DNA of 64,000 bases, taken from assembly GCA_900073065.1 (NCBI GenBank), contig FJOG01000044.1, positions 354,235 through 418,234 of the forward strand, given 5' to 3'. The notes below the pieces were generated by a model. That model saw nothing but the letters and a program-made list of their open reading frames with translations, had not been told where the DNA came from and searched no databases. Source of the stretch: Phialocephala subalpina (taxonomy: Eukaryota > Ascomycota > Leotiomycetes > Helotiales > Mollisiaceae). Positions 11,901 to 23,182 of this stretch are shown here, piece after piece (the stretch's first letter is position 1; each line of letters opens with the position of its first letter). Both the position numbers and the translations under genes were made by a program.

Positions 11901-13118
11901 AGTCGTTTGAAACATTGACACAGTTTGGAGGTACCCAAAATTCAAAAACTCAACCATGGCCTGGGGAACCCAGCAAACGCGAGTATTTTAGGACACGCCT
12001 CTTTTCCTTTCCACGTGGACCACGACCTTGCTATTTTCCCACTTAACTCTAAGTCACGCTTCCGGCTCACACCCTGTCGCCGGGAATTTTAAAATCTGCC
12101 CTACGAGTTTTACGACGAGGCGCCCAAGAAGGTCAGTCGATAGCCTCACCTCCTTCGGCATCAAGAAGCGGTGTAGAACGTTGAGTCACCGCGGGAGGGG
12201 GAGGGAGGAGATTAATCAGATTTGATTCTTCAAGCCAAAGACTCAAAGACCTTGGCCGTGGTTGAGCACAAGAGCCTCTTTTCCGCGTGTTCGAGAAGCG
12301 CCTGAATCCTGACCTGATGCATATCCGCCAGCTGAACACGTCGTCCTCGATTCGTGCTCTCCTCGCCGTGAACGTACACCACGTTCATGCCACATATCGA
12401 GCCTTGCTGCCCCCGCATCTTCGAACGGCCATGCTCAGCAGCTTCCAGCGAAAGAGGCACGCAGATTTTTTCTCGGTACTTCTTCAGGGGGGCATGGGGT
12501 TGACGCCACGATGCTCCTCCGTCCCTACTCACACCCTCTCTTTCTCCGGATTCCCCTCCAATAAACACAGGCTGCCATTATACGGAGGTATGCAAGGCAC
12601 GGTGAGGCCTCGACTTGTGCCTCCTGTCTTGTTTTTGGGGGGCATTAGTGCGTGCAGGGGGTCGCATCTGGCAGAGCAGACGGATCCTCAAATAACAAGA
12701 CCCCTCGCCCGTGCCACCACCTCCATCACCCTTCTTCAACAAAATTCCACCACCTATATTCTTTTCTCATACGCTGGCCTTTCCTTGCGCTGCTTCGAGT
12801 CATTCATTCACTGCGATAATCATTCCCACAGTATTCCGGATTACTGTCCCACGGCGCGTTTCTTCGACTTCCCGAGCTTCGGCATAGAAACCGAGCCGCT
12901 ACTTCCATTTCCTTCAACCGGCTTCACAGTACGGTATTGCACAGCAGGAAGGAGCTAAAGGACGGACCAAGGACGCTCTTGTACATGTTCATGTATTGTA
13001 CAAACTCGGATACAATTATTTTTATCACAGCAGTGCCGTTTTCCGTCTCAATGACTATCGAATCGAACATACGTACACCAGCACCTACCACATTGTCTTT
13101 TCCCTAGCTACCATCATC
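8948..13118. other. Long stretch without a convincing gene
   Basis: About 4.2 kb. Open frames here are short, overlap on both strands and show no domain or signal I recognise. Small local features include an 11-bp unit (GTGCTCTTGCC) repeated three times at 9636-9668 and repeated AAATAAGTAC boxes at about 9770-9840. A locally AT-rich patch at about 11,290-11,450 may be an old repeat remnant. Part of the right side presumably serves as promoter and 5' leader for the regulator at 13,119. Confidence 0.5.
9636..9668. repeat. 11-bp tandem repeat, three copies
   Basis: The unit GTGCTCTTGCC occurs three times head to tail without mismatch, in the non-coding 9-13 kb stretch. Confidence 0.9.
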
Positions 13119-15366
13119 ATGGCCTCACCCAGGAGCCATCTTGTACCTACCTGGCAGCAGTGCATGTCCCTCACCGACCAACAGTGTCGCAGGATCCAGG
13201 CGCTTCGTGACCCCAACGGGATTCGGGCCAACAGTACCTGGGAAGAAAGACACCAAGACAAGCTCATACGACTGTACATGACCATGATGAGCTTCAATCA
13301 GATCGAGACAGCCATGCAGCCCGACGTGAACCGGTCGTAAGTCACACTTTCTCGATGAATTATTGGAAGTCCAGCCTGCTAACCAATTTTGCAAAAGATA
13401 TAAGACATTTCAGAATTACTTCCGTCATTGGATGTTCCCCCTCGACCGATCGGAACGAGAGCAAGCTGTCATCGAGCTGTACAATGCCGTCGCAGGCTCG
13501 AACAACCCTAGCCCAACCCCGCCTCCCGTGCAGCATCCGAGACCTATTCCACCAAGTCTCCCCATTCGACAGTCTCAGCCTCCACAATTCCAACAGCAAA
13601 TGACACCACAAGTGTTGCAGCAAAACAACGACTTCTACCCTGTCATGAGACCTCGCGAACTAAGCACGACCAACCCTCACGACCGCATATCCACAATGAC
13701 TTCGGCCTCTGCCAGCTCGGCATCGAGTCTATACGATGAGACTTCGAATCCTCGGGACTCCATCTTCTCTGATGTCTCCGCCGTAACATTAAACTCATCC
13801 ATGAGCTCTGGTAGTAAATACAATATGCAGCCAAGACCCCCAATGGTGGCAGTCAACACTTTTTTCATGAACTCGGGAAACCAGTTTCCCATCCCACCAG
13901 GATCTCAAATGAATTCCCCAGCCGCCATCAGCCCTAGCAACCAGTATCACATCCCACCAAGAACTCTGGAGAGGATTCAGCCTGCCCCACAGCAGACTCC
14001 GGTCCCCATGCAACCCCGACCCATGAAAGCACCTAAACATGATCACAAGGCCGGCACATGGAATGGAATTCTCAACACCGTTCCTTGCCCTACAGATCAT
14101 AGCAAGTGGAAGAATTTTGAACGATTTGCTCCCTGCACCGGATGTGGCTTCAATGCCCTGCACGCGTTGATGCTCAACGCCCGTAGCATATCCCTCGGCG
14201 CCTTTATTGATGGCATGCAACGTCTCGATGATCTTCCTCGCGCAGACTTCGCTGGAAACGGTCCACTACATTTCTTGGCGCAGTCAGGAGTTGATATGGA
14301 GCATTTCTCTGCGCGTCCTAGCTGGGGCGACATGACCAACCAGAACTCATTCGGCCAAAACCCTGTTCACGTCCTCAACCCACAAGGCCTCTCAGACGAT
14401 GAATTGCTCAGTCTGCTGGAATGGTTCCAGAATCGAGAAAGCCCCCCCGGGTTGTTACTCACCCAACGTGACATCTGGGCTCGAACTCCATTGCATTGTC
14501 TACTACAGCAACCACTACCCAAATCATTGTACCCACGAGTCATTCACGCCTTCCCCTTCTTCGACCATCAGCTACGATCGCTCAACAACTCCGGCAAGAA
14601 TATCATTAAGATGATGGATAAAGCTTCTCAAAAGATACGTTCCTCATCTGCGGCTGATTACGCCAAACTACAAGCCGGTATTACTGAAGTTAAGCTGTTG
14701 CTCAGCGAACCCTCCCCCTACAGCAACCAGCAATATGGATTCCACGACATTGCTCGCGGTGGTCGAGGAAACTCCAACGCTGCCTACGCCGGGATCTTCT
14801 ACCAATGCCGCATCTGCAACCAGACCAACGCCCACGAGAACTCCTACCTCGAGCAAATCGAGTGCGCAATCCACGCAGGCCGAGACCGTAACGCGCCCGA
14901 CGAAACTGGCATGACACCTCCACACGCCTTCCTCATCCACATCCGTCCCGCCGAATCTCACCTCGAATCCCGCTCTACAGAAACAGTCTCTCTGTTCCGC
15001 GTCCTGCTCCACGCCCGTGAAGCATTACACGTCCTCGACCCTGAGGGCAACAACCTGGTCTACAACGCTTCCATCCGGGGATATGACGAAGTTCTCGCCT
15101 ACATCCTCTCTCTCGAAACGCCAGAACGCCGGGTCAGCATGGTGAATGCGGTCAACAAGCATGGGAAGAGCGTCCTCGAAGCTACGAAAGATAAGATTCA
15201 GAGCGTGCTGAGCGAGATCCAAGCTGCGGGTATTATGGGGAAGAAGAGACGTAGGGATCAGTTGATCGCGGATGTGAAGAAGCTGGATGCGTGTAAGCAG
15301 TTGTTGCTGAAGCATCGTGCAGAGTTAAAGCCGAGTGCTGAGACAAGGTGGAGGATTGTGTTCTGA
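13119..15366 (+). CDS. Large Clr5-like regulator with C-terminal ankyrin-like region
   Basis: Two exons, 13119-13336 and 13398-15366, joined across an intron with a CTAAC branch site; about 728 residues. The N-terminus (about residues 40-90, WEERHQDKLIRLYMTMMSFNQIETAM through YFRHW) resembles the Clr5 DNA-binding-like domain. A long Pro/Gln/Ser-rich linker follows (about 100-290). The C-terminal half contains spaced segments such as DFAGNGPLHFLAQSG, NSFGQNPVHVLN, DIWARTPLHCLL and DETGMTPPHAFL, which read as diverged ankyrin-type repeats. A possible zinc-binding CxxC pair lies in YQCRICNQ. Such proteins are presumed nuclear regulators or interaction scaffolds. No target can be deduced. Confidence 0.75.
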
Positions 15367-16440
15367 TCGGCTTTCCGACTGAGGACAAGTGTTTTTGATG
15401 CTAATTGCGAGGATGTTTCTTACCGTCTGTGTTGTGGGCCAAGCTGGCCTGCCCGTTACCCTTTTGGCGCGTTTTCATCCTCATACCCTTCCCACATTTC
15501 AAGCGGTCAAAAGCGAGCGTCGCATTGCAATTTTGCTTTTATTTCCTTGCTCACATAGACTTTTCCTTCTCATTTCAAAACGATACCCTCCACATAATAC
15601 CGCCACAGCACTTGTACCAATATTATCACGATAGTTATACCCTTCTTTCTGTTTCTGCTTTTCGCTCGCATCTAGACTTGTTTTTGCTTTTTGTTTTGGC
15701 TTTGCCAGGGTTTGATACCCATGGAATGACGGGTGGGAAAATATTGGGAGGCTTCACGCATTGAATCTTGGATTTTGATTTACGCTCGAATGTAATATAT
15801 GGGACGGATGGAAAATCCTTTGCTTTTTGTTTTCTTGCTTGGTTAAGCGATAGACTGTATTTTTATGGGTGTATGAGTATGCAAAATGGGAAATCATGAA
15901 GTGAGGAGGAGGTGCCGGTCGCTGGCCGTCTGGCATGGGATGAATGGTGTTTCGCCTGTGATGGAGAGGGGAGAGGGCGAGTGAGAAGGGATGGATATGG
16001 TCAAAAGTGGTTCGGATGGCATTAGGGGTAACCCCTTCGGAACTCAACGATGGTGACGATTGTATAATATGAACTGTATAATAATTATGATCATGAGGAT
16101 GGAAAGACATAGATGATGGGGACGTGTAGGAATAAGATGTCGAGATTCATGATCTTATATTACTTTCAACCAGTAGTACATGTGTCGATCAATGAATGAA
16201 TCTTGTCCAAAATCTTAGCAAGCCATACGACTATGTTCCCTTCCTATCCACTCTCACAATTTTCTTTCTTCAAAGTCGGGTCCATTTTAAGACCCTACCC
16301 GACACAAGATACCGCAGCCTCACTTGAATCATAGTTACACCACGTCTTCATCTCGGGAGCCAAATGTAGAATTCCCATTCTCTCATTTCTTCGAAATCTC
16401 CCGATTACATTCAATCTCATATTGCATCGGGGAATTCTAT
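15367..16440. other. Intergenic region left of the AT-rich island
   Basis: Normal-composition sequence after the Clr5-like gene. Several overlapping short open frames are present but no recognisable domain. It probably includes the 3' UTR. Confidence 0.45.
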
Positions 16441-17790
16441 TTCGTTCGATATTTTATTATTAGTTTCAAATATTATATTTATAATTATCGAATTGAAATA
16501 ATAAATAAAATAATAAATAAATATAATATAATAAAAAGAAATTATAATAATTAATTCTATAATTAATTACTTTGATTGGATCAAATTTGATTATAATTAT
16601 TTAAAATCCATATAATTATAATTAATTATTAATTAATGATTATTAGGATTAATATAAGACTTTTCGGGAATTATATTAAAAAAAATGAAATTAAAATAAA
16701 TATTTTTTTCTAAATTTCGATAAAAATATTAAATATAATTCTTTGATTAATTTATTAAAAAATATTTTATATATATAATTTTTTTAATAATTATTAAATA
16801 AAAATATCAAAATTTTAATTAATAAATAATTATATATTATAAAATAATAATAAATATATATTTAATTATAAATTATTAAATATAAAATAATTTTTTTTAA
16901 AGAATTAAAAATATTAAATATTAAATTTCTTAATATACTTTTAATCAAATTATATAATATATAATTTTATTATTCTATTTTATTATAATATTATAATTTT
17001 TTTATAAATTTTTTTTAATTTTATATTTATATAATTTTTTTTAAAAAAAACTCTAAAGAATTTCTTTTAATAAATAATTTTTATAAAATTAATTATAATA
17101 AATAAATATAAATCAAAAGTTTTAAAAATATTTCCTCGAAACATTATTATAATTAATAATTATATTGAAAAAACTTTATTTTATTATTTTTATATTCTTT
17201 AATAATTTCAAATTAAAAGGGTTTAATTTGAAATTTTAAAATATAAATTAATTAATAAAATTGAATATTTTATAATCCTTTATAAAATAAATAATAATAA
17301 TAAATTTATTTATCGAATTAATAAATAAATAAATAATTTTCTTTAGAAAAAACTTTATTTTATTTTTATTATTATTATAATAATAATATTTATTAAAGTC
17401 AAATAATAAATATTATATTCTTAAAAAGAAATTCAAATAAAAAAGATTTTAATATTAATTATTATTTCAAGGTTTTATTATATAATTAAATTATATTTAT
17501 ATTTTTTATATTTTATTTTTTATTTTGAAAAGTTTATAATATTTAATTTAATAATTTAATTTTAAGGAATTTATTTTTAAAAAAATTTTATTTAAATATT
17601 CTTTTATATTCTTAAAATCTTATTAATATTAAATATCGAATTTTATTTATTCCTATTAATATAATATTAATATTAATCTAAGTATTAACTTTAATTTTTT
17701 CTTATATAGCAAATTAAATAAATTCTTATACCCTTTAAATATTCCTAAAGTATTTATCGATCATAATTATAAAATCCTTTGGCTACTTGT
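16440..17790. repeat. AT-rich, RIP-like island
   Basis: About 1.35 kb almost entirely A and T with runs of TA, TTAATTA and AATAAT, in sharp contrast to the flanks. There are no usable open frames. In ascomycetes such blocks usually derive from transposons mutated C to T at CpA by RIP. The original element cannot be identified by eye. Confidence 0.85.
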
Positions 17791-18125
17791 TTGATAATTT
17801 AGTCGTACCAATGATAGTTATTCCTAAGCATAAGTAGTTATAATGGTCGGTCCAAGCTCCATCTGCCGTAATACCACTGGTTATTCCCTTTGTAATACAG
17901 GGAAGGATTACAGATGATCAGAATTTGGTGTTTGTTCCTGTGCGATTGTGAGGATCGAGATTCCTGCTGAAACTATACATGTATTTGTAGGTAGAAAACT
18001 GAAATGTTGACTAGAGTAGTAAATTGATCTCTGAGTACATCCTTGCATTCCTCCAAGTATGAAATATAGTAACCAAGTGTGCCATTCCTCGACATGACCC
18101 TCTGGAATCAACAAAGCTATACTGC

Positions 18126-19998
18126 TCACTTCGACTTCAAGCTTACATTCCTGATTAGTGAAGCGCTTAGGATAATCAAGAAAGACACTGGCACGACAGC
18201 AATGTAGACATTGTTAAGGGACCGGAGGTAGGCTTTGATAACCAAGGTCCGCAAGTCCCCTTGCAGTTCCCAAATTGCGTCGACAGAACCTTCGACGGCC
18301 TTTGATGTATCGGCCGGCACACCGAACGAGGCGAGATACTTTCTAAGGGAGCCGCTCAAGACCGCATTGCCAATTACCGGGCCACACATGCCGCCAAATA
18401 GCTGCGCGAAGGAGACAATGGCAATGGCGGCCGGAACAGCTTTAGGTTCGTTATCAGCTTGGACTGAGAGGAATGCGACATTCTGAGTAAGCCCCACGCC
18501 GATACCGTAGAGAATCTGAATGCCAATGAGACGGGTAGAGGTGGTGTTAATATCCACGGTGTACACGAGGCCGCCGGCAATGGCGAGGAAGGCTGGAGAT
18601 GCAAATCCCCAGTGCCAGTATCGTCCGGTGAAGCTCATAATATAGCCTTCGACCGCCTGCGATACTACAACGGTCATCAAGAACGGTATTATGAGGATAC
18701 CCGCCTTCAAAGAGCTAACTCCTCGGCCTGCTTCATACAGTACCGGAAGGTAGATGGCCACGAAAAGATTGATCATGAGGGTGAAGAGCGCGAGAAAGGA
18801 GGCTCCAATAAGAGTGCGATTTTTGAGGGCCCTTGGGGGCAAGAGGGGCCATGCAACGTTATGTTCCCAGAAGATGAAGAGACACATGATGGCGCCAAAG
18901 CCCACGAACAATCCGATTATTGTGACCGACTTCCAGGCATAAGTAGAGCCACCCCATTGAAGTGCGAGGATGAGGCAGATCAGGCCCGAAGTTACAATGA
19001 AATATCCGAGGATATCGACAAGGACTAGGCGGCGCTGCCAATCATGCCTCGGTTGCCATTTTCCCCGTACAATAAAGCTGAGCTGCCTGCTAAGCTTTTC
19101 TTCTGTCTCTTCGTTGAGTGGCCATGGTGGAAGTGACGGTATGGTATAGGCGCTCAATAGTATTGTAAAAGCTCCGAGTGGTAGAACAAGGAAGAAACAC
19201 CATCGCCACTGGCCCCTCGATGCGAGAGCACCGGCGAGGATAGGACCAGTGGTTCCAGAGACTGCGTTTTGAACACCGAATAATCCGAGCAACTTAGGCC
19301 TGTCCTGCAGTTCGACCAACATGGTGACGAGGGTTTGCACAGAGACCCAGCATCCTGCAGCACCAATGCCAGCAACAGCACGACCAATGATGAGTGTCTC
19401 AATGTTCATCGCAGCGCCAGAGATGCAGGAACCAAGCATGAAGAAAGCCGTTGCGGAGATCAAAACGTATTTAGCGTTGAAAATGGCCAGGCACTGGCCG
19501 AAAAGAAGCATGCAACCGCACTGGGTCATGTAGTAGGCCCCGCTGACCTATCCCAACTGATTGAGGCCATTGAATTGTGATGCGACAATGGGAAGGGCAG
19601 GAGAGAGCATGTTCCCTCCTAGGCCTCCATGAATTCGGTCATAAGCCATGCAGAGAATGCAAGAACCAGAGTGCGGCCATGCAGGTACTCCCGCTGTTGT
19701 TCAGCGCTGGGAGGCTTGTAGTCATCTGTGGCGGCTTCGTCGATGCTCTTTGCATCACTTCTGCCAGCGATAGGATCAAGATTCAGAGTGGATATTTCGA
19801 CATGAGAAACTTGCGCTATGTAGCAATCAGCAAAAATTTCGATGCGATGTTTTGCTTCTGGATAGAATTGGTAGCTGCTGAGTACTCACGTTTGTCAATA
19901 CTTTTCCTGCTCGCGCGATCCAGACAAACATGAGAAGTGTGAGTATCAGGGGTATGCTCTACACCACCCTGAGAGCCAAGATGAGTCTGATTTTCCAT
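18126..19998 (-). pseudogene. Broken major facilitator superfamily transporter
   Basis: The frame 18126-19529 encodes most of an MFS exporter, including RAVAGIGAAGCWVSVQTL, many hydrophobic helices and GPILAGALASRGQWRWCFFLVLPLG. Upstream coding continues: a start at 19998, an intron near 19829-19895, then EYLHGRTLVLAFSAWLMTEF, a typical first membrane segment. Two lesions separate it from the rest. One is a frame change near 19,617-19,622. The other is a TAG at 19548-19550 within NQLG*VSGAYYMTQ, where family members have Trp. TGG to TAG is a C to T change at CpA on the + strand, the RIP signature, and the AT-rich island is 1.8 kb away. The gene diverges from the SnoaL-like gene. Substrate unknown. 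Confidence 0.8.
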
Positions 19999-20763
19999 TT
20001 GGATTGATGTCGTTCTTTATCCGCACAGGACAAGATATATTTTAAAATGGTTGGAGATGCTGATAGTTTTGGAAATTGTTGCCTTTGTCTTCTGGATCGG
20101 AAGGACAGCAGAAAGTGTTGTTATCTATTCTGGCTTGTCATGTCGTATCCCATTAGCCCCCTCGCTTAGGAAACTACCCCAGGATTCCCCGGGATTCCCC
20201 ATTTCCCCAGGTTTCATGGCCTCCACCATCGGGAACGGGAAGTGGAACGCTCCCACACGATCGGGGACGGCTTCACGCATCAGAAATCGGCATGATTCTA
20301 ACACCATGACGAGTCTTCAAAATTGGGATTAGTGCAGTGTGACAGTCTAACGCAACCTGACGAGTCTTCAAAATTGGGATTAGTGCAGTGTGACGGTCTA
20401 ACGCACCCTGACGTGAGGTTCCGAGTGACGCCTCCTTCGTTTGAACTGACGACCACTGATCTATGAAATCTAGGGGCATATAAATGTGTGAGTTGGTGCA
20501 CCAGGAGTGTTCTATTTTACATCAGGCCTCACATACCTCTCCATCCTTCAATCCAACAAGCTTTCTCGCGTTGACAGCTCCAATCCGACGGGAGTCAGTA
20601 CTATTTTAAGATATCAAAAACAGAATAAGCTTCGGTAGCTGAGAGAAGTATGGATTATACTCTCTACATGAATGCAAACACTGTTTTTTCATCCTAAACC
20701 ATATACTAATGGCTCGACTTCTCCAGAATTCCAACAACGTCACCACTGCGCCGTTCCACAAAC
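19999..20763. promoter_or_regulatory. Intergenic region between divergent MFS and SnoaL-like genes
   Basis: About 0.76 kb. It contains a run of GGATTCCCC-type C-rich repeats (about 20,169-20,215) and a 51-bp tandem repeat at 20,307-20,408. No coding sequence is supported. Confidence 0.5.
20307..20408. repeat. 51-bp tandem repeat, two copies
   Basis: Units 20307-20357 and 20358-20408 each begin TGACGAGTCTTCAAAATTGG and differ at only two positions. They lie in the shared promoter interval. Confidence 0.9.
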
Positions 20764-21381
20764 ATGTCTTCATCCACCGACATTAGCGCCCTCCTCCGCC
20801 GCATCATGCGCCTCGAAGATATCCAGGAGATTCACAATATCATGGGCCGTCGAGCATATCTGCATTCCGCTGGACGTCACGACCGTGAGATCGAAGAAAT
20901 ATGGAGTACAAGAGATGATGTCGTATTTGAACCCGAAGACATGGGCGCCTGGACGAAACTCTCCAGCATCAAGAAGTCTTATGTCAACGGTAATCCCTTT
21001 CCTAGTGGGACCAAGGGCTTGATGGTTGAGCATACCCTCACGACTCCAGTCATCGAGATCGCCGAGGACGGCCAGACGGCGAAGGGTGTCTGGGTCTCTC
21101 CCGGCCACGAGACCTTTCCAGTGACCGGCGGACCCCCAAAAGCGCATTGGTCGTGGGGGCGATATGCCGTTGACTTTCGAAAGGAGGACGGCAAGTGGAA
21201 GATCTGGCATCTTCATGTTCTCACGACATTCCGCACTCCCTTCGGACAGGATTGGGTTGAAACAGCCACGAAAAGGCCTGATTATCTACCGGAGGAAGGC
21301 CAACCTCAGGACTCGATCGGTGCTGCTGATAGAGGGGTGTCATTCAACGAGGCGTATCATCCCGATCGTGCTCCCAAGTAA
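20764..21381 (+). CDS. SnoaL-like / NTF2-fold protein, possibly C-terminally truncated
   Basis: Intronless, 205 residues. The pattern fits the SnoaL_4 (NTF2-like) fold: an N-terminal helix RLEDIQEIHNIMGRRAYLHSAG, then alternating strands with GVWVSPGHETFPV and WSWGRYAVDFRKEDGKWKIWHLHVL. Relatives act as small cyclases, dehydratases or binding proteins in secondary metabolism or catabolism. The stop TAA at 21379-21381 is followed in the same frame by 25 further sense codons (QPVPPDAYKTWADTF and on) before TGA at 21457-21459. This looks like a genuine tail cut off by a nonsense change, though a natural stop cannot be excluded. Its neighbour across the shared promoter is a broken MFS transporter, so the pair may be the remains of a small metabolic cluster. 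Confidence 0.72.
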   Translation: MSSSTDISALLRRIMRLEDIQEIHNIMGRRAYLHSAGRHDREIEEIWSTRDDVVFEPEDMGAWTKLSSIKKSYVNGNPFPSGTKGLMVEHTLTTPVIEIAEDGQTAKGVWVSPGHETFPVTGGPPKAHWSWGRYAVDFRKEDGKWKIWHLHVLTTFRTPFGQDWVETATKRPDYLPEEGQPQDSIGAADRGVSFNEAYHPDRAPK

Positions 21382-21738
21382 CAGCCCGTGCCTCCGGACG
21401 CGTACAAGACTTGGGCAGATACTTTCAGCGCTACCGACTTTTATGAGCACCCAGCTTGATTTTTTTCAGGGTATTTGATTGTTCCGTGGGGCTGGTGTGA
21501 GATGGAACAGAAGAACCAGGATATGAGATTGTAGTCGGCAAGGCATGGGACAAGAGAAGCCAGAAGTGTATGTAGTCCTAGATATACTGTGCTTCCCGTC
21601 AGGAATGGCAAGCAATGGATGTATACACCCAAATCGCTCAAGATTACAGCTCCAACAACCCAACACCTACAGTACTTCCAGGACTTTACAGTTTGCAAAC
21701 CTGGTCATACCCAGCTCTTCACAAATAACAACAGCAAT

Positions 21739-22631
21739 TTAAAATTCCTCGTGCACTGCAAAGCGCCAATACCATTTTTGTTTCTGATTCAGGACTTGGT
21801 CGAGAACGTAACTCGGGAGTCCTGCCCCCTCGCGACTAAGCCTGAGGATTTCGAGTAAAGGTAGGTCGAGCATGACCAAGGTACGAATCTCATCGCGGTA
21901 GATTGTATTGTAGTTGATGAGATCTTGATTCCATTGCACCTGACAGCCTGTGGCAGCGGTGTCATTGGCGGCGCAGTGGTGCCATTGAGTTAGGTAGTCG
22001 TGATCGATGACTTCTTCAGCGAGGACCAAGTTTGCTGTATCATCGTCTTTGTGTCTCTTGGCAACCAAGTAGAGATTTCGCACGATTCCCAATCCCAAAA
22101 GTAAACGATTCAACCACCTTTCGAATCCATCGAGATCCCAAGAATCAGCCTGATCGTGACACTGCCCTCATCGCCCGTGGCATCTGTATCTTCCGCAACG
22201 AGACCTTTTCATCATTGTCGTCCTCAAACTCGAATCCCGCTCCATTCTTGCGAATCAGGCCCGATCCGAGAAGACTCAAGAACAGGAGAAGTCCATCAGA
22301 TGATCTGTTCAAGGCATACAACCTGGGCTGACGGACAGGCTGGCTTCCAGATGTATCTGCGGATTTCCAAGGGGAATTTGCGAAATTGTGGGAAGTGATT
22401 GGTCTAAGTAAGAGTCTGCTGGACAGGCTCTTGGTTTCTTTTGCGGCCATACTGCATGGTGTTGCTGAGAATGACTAAGCCATTGCATTTGCGACAGCTG
22501 TCGAAGTATTCCGGGACGTCTACAGGCTGCTCGAAGTCGCAGATGATGCAGCGATAGAAGCAAGGGATTCCTTCTTCGGACACTCCAGGTACCAAGTCGC
22601 TTGTGAATCCATTTTGAGGAACTGCAGCCAT
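21739..22631 (-). CDS. Hypothetical protein with zinc-ribbon-like motif (exon structure tentative)
   Basis: I do not recognise this family. A start at 22631 opens a stretch with CIIC and, 15 residues later, CRKC, a plausible four-Cys zinc site. Further coding-looking segments follow on the same strand: LLLFLSLLGSGLIRKNGAGFEFEDDNDEK, then from an acceptor near 22,154 WDLDGFERWLNRLLLGLGIVRNLYLV to a stop at 21739. GT-AG sites can join the later two. The link from the zinc motif to them is unclear, so these could be two genes. No function inferred. Confidence 0.4.
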
Positions 22632-23182
22632 CTTTCTTTCGAACTGTCTATGAACGCCATTCAGCAATTGAGACGGGTTAAGGCTTATGAACGGGTTCGA
22701 GATACCAGTCGACGAACCTGTTACCGCGTCTGCGATGTACCGAATTGAGTGGAGTAAATGCCGTGAGATTCTCGGGAGCTTCCAGCCTCGATCGGACAAT
22801 CAGAAGATGGAAGGAGAGAGGCGGAGGATGATGAATAGTGATAATGATGATGGAGGAAGGACAGATGTACGTTGAAATACAAGAGGATTCCGAGATGCAC
22901 GCGCCACGCGACACATAGACGGGGAGCTTACCACCATGACGGTACCCAAGATCCTCAGCCTCGCACGTACTTTTCTCGAATGACGCACTTGAATGCAATC
23001 CCACGTCAAAATTATTCTCAACAGATGCAATTGCTTAGGAAAGTGTGCCCAAAAGTCCCAGAAAAGCTGTGACATCCAAAACCCGCGAACTTGCGGTGTG
23101 CATCTGCAGCGGACCTGCATCAGTATTCCGAACGGGGTATCAAGTGGGTTGTATTTTCTGCAATGTGCCAATGTCCCAGAGA
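22632..23182. other. Intergenic region
   Basis: About 550 bp between the zinc-ribbon hypothetical and the 3' end of YTM1, both on the minus strand. I see no supported gene. It presumably holds the promoter of the hypothetical gene. Confidence 0.4.

Noticed and set aside
12287..12958. 223-codon open frame upstream of the Clr5-like gene
   Set aside because: Composition and lack of any motif suggest leader or chance frame. I could not support it as a gene.
16440..17790. Mitochondrial insertion or replication origin as explanation of the AT-rich block
   Set aside because: No recognisable mitochondrial genes or RNA features; a RIP-mutated repeat is the simpler reading.
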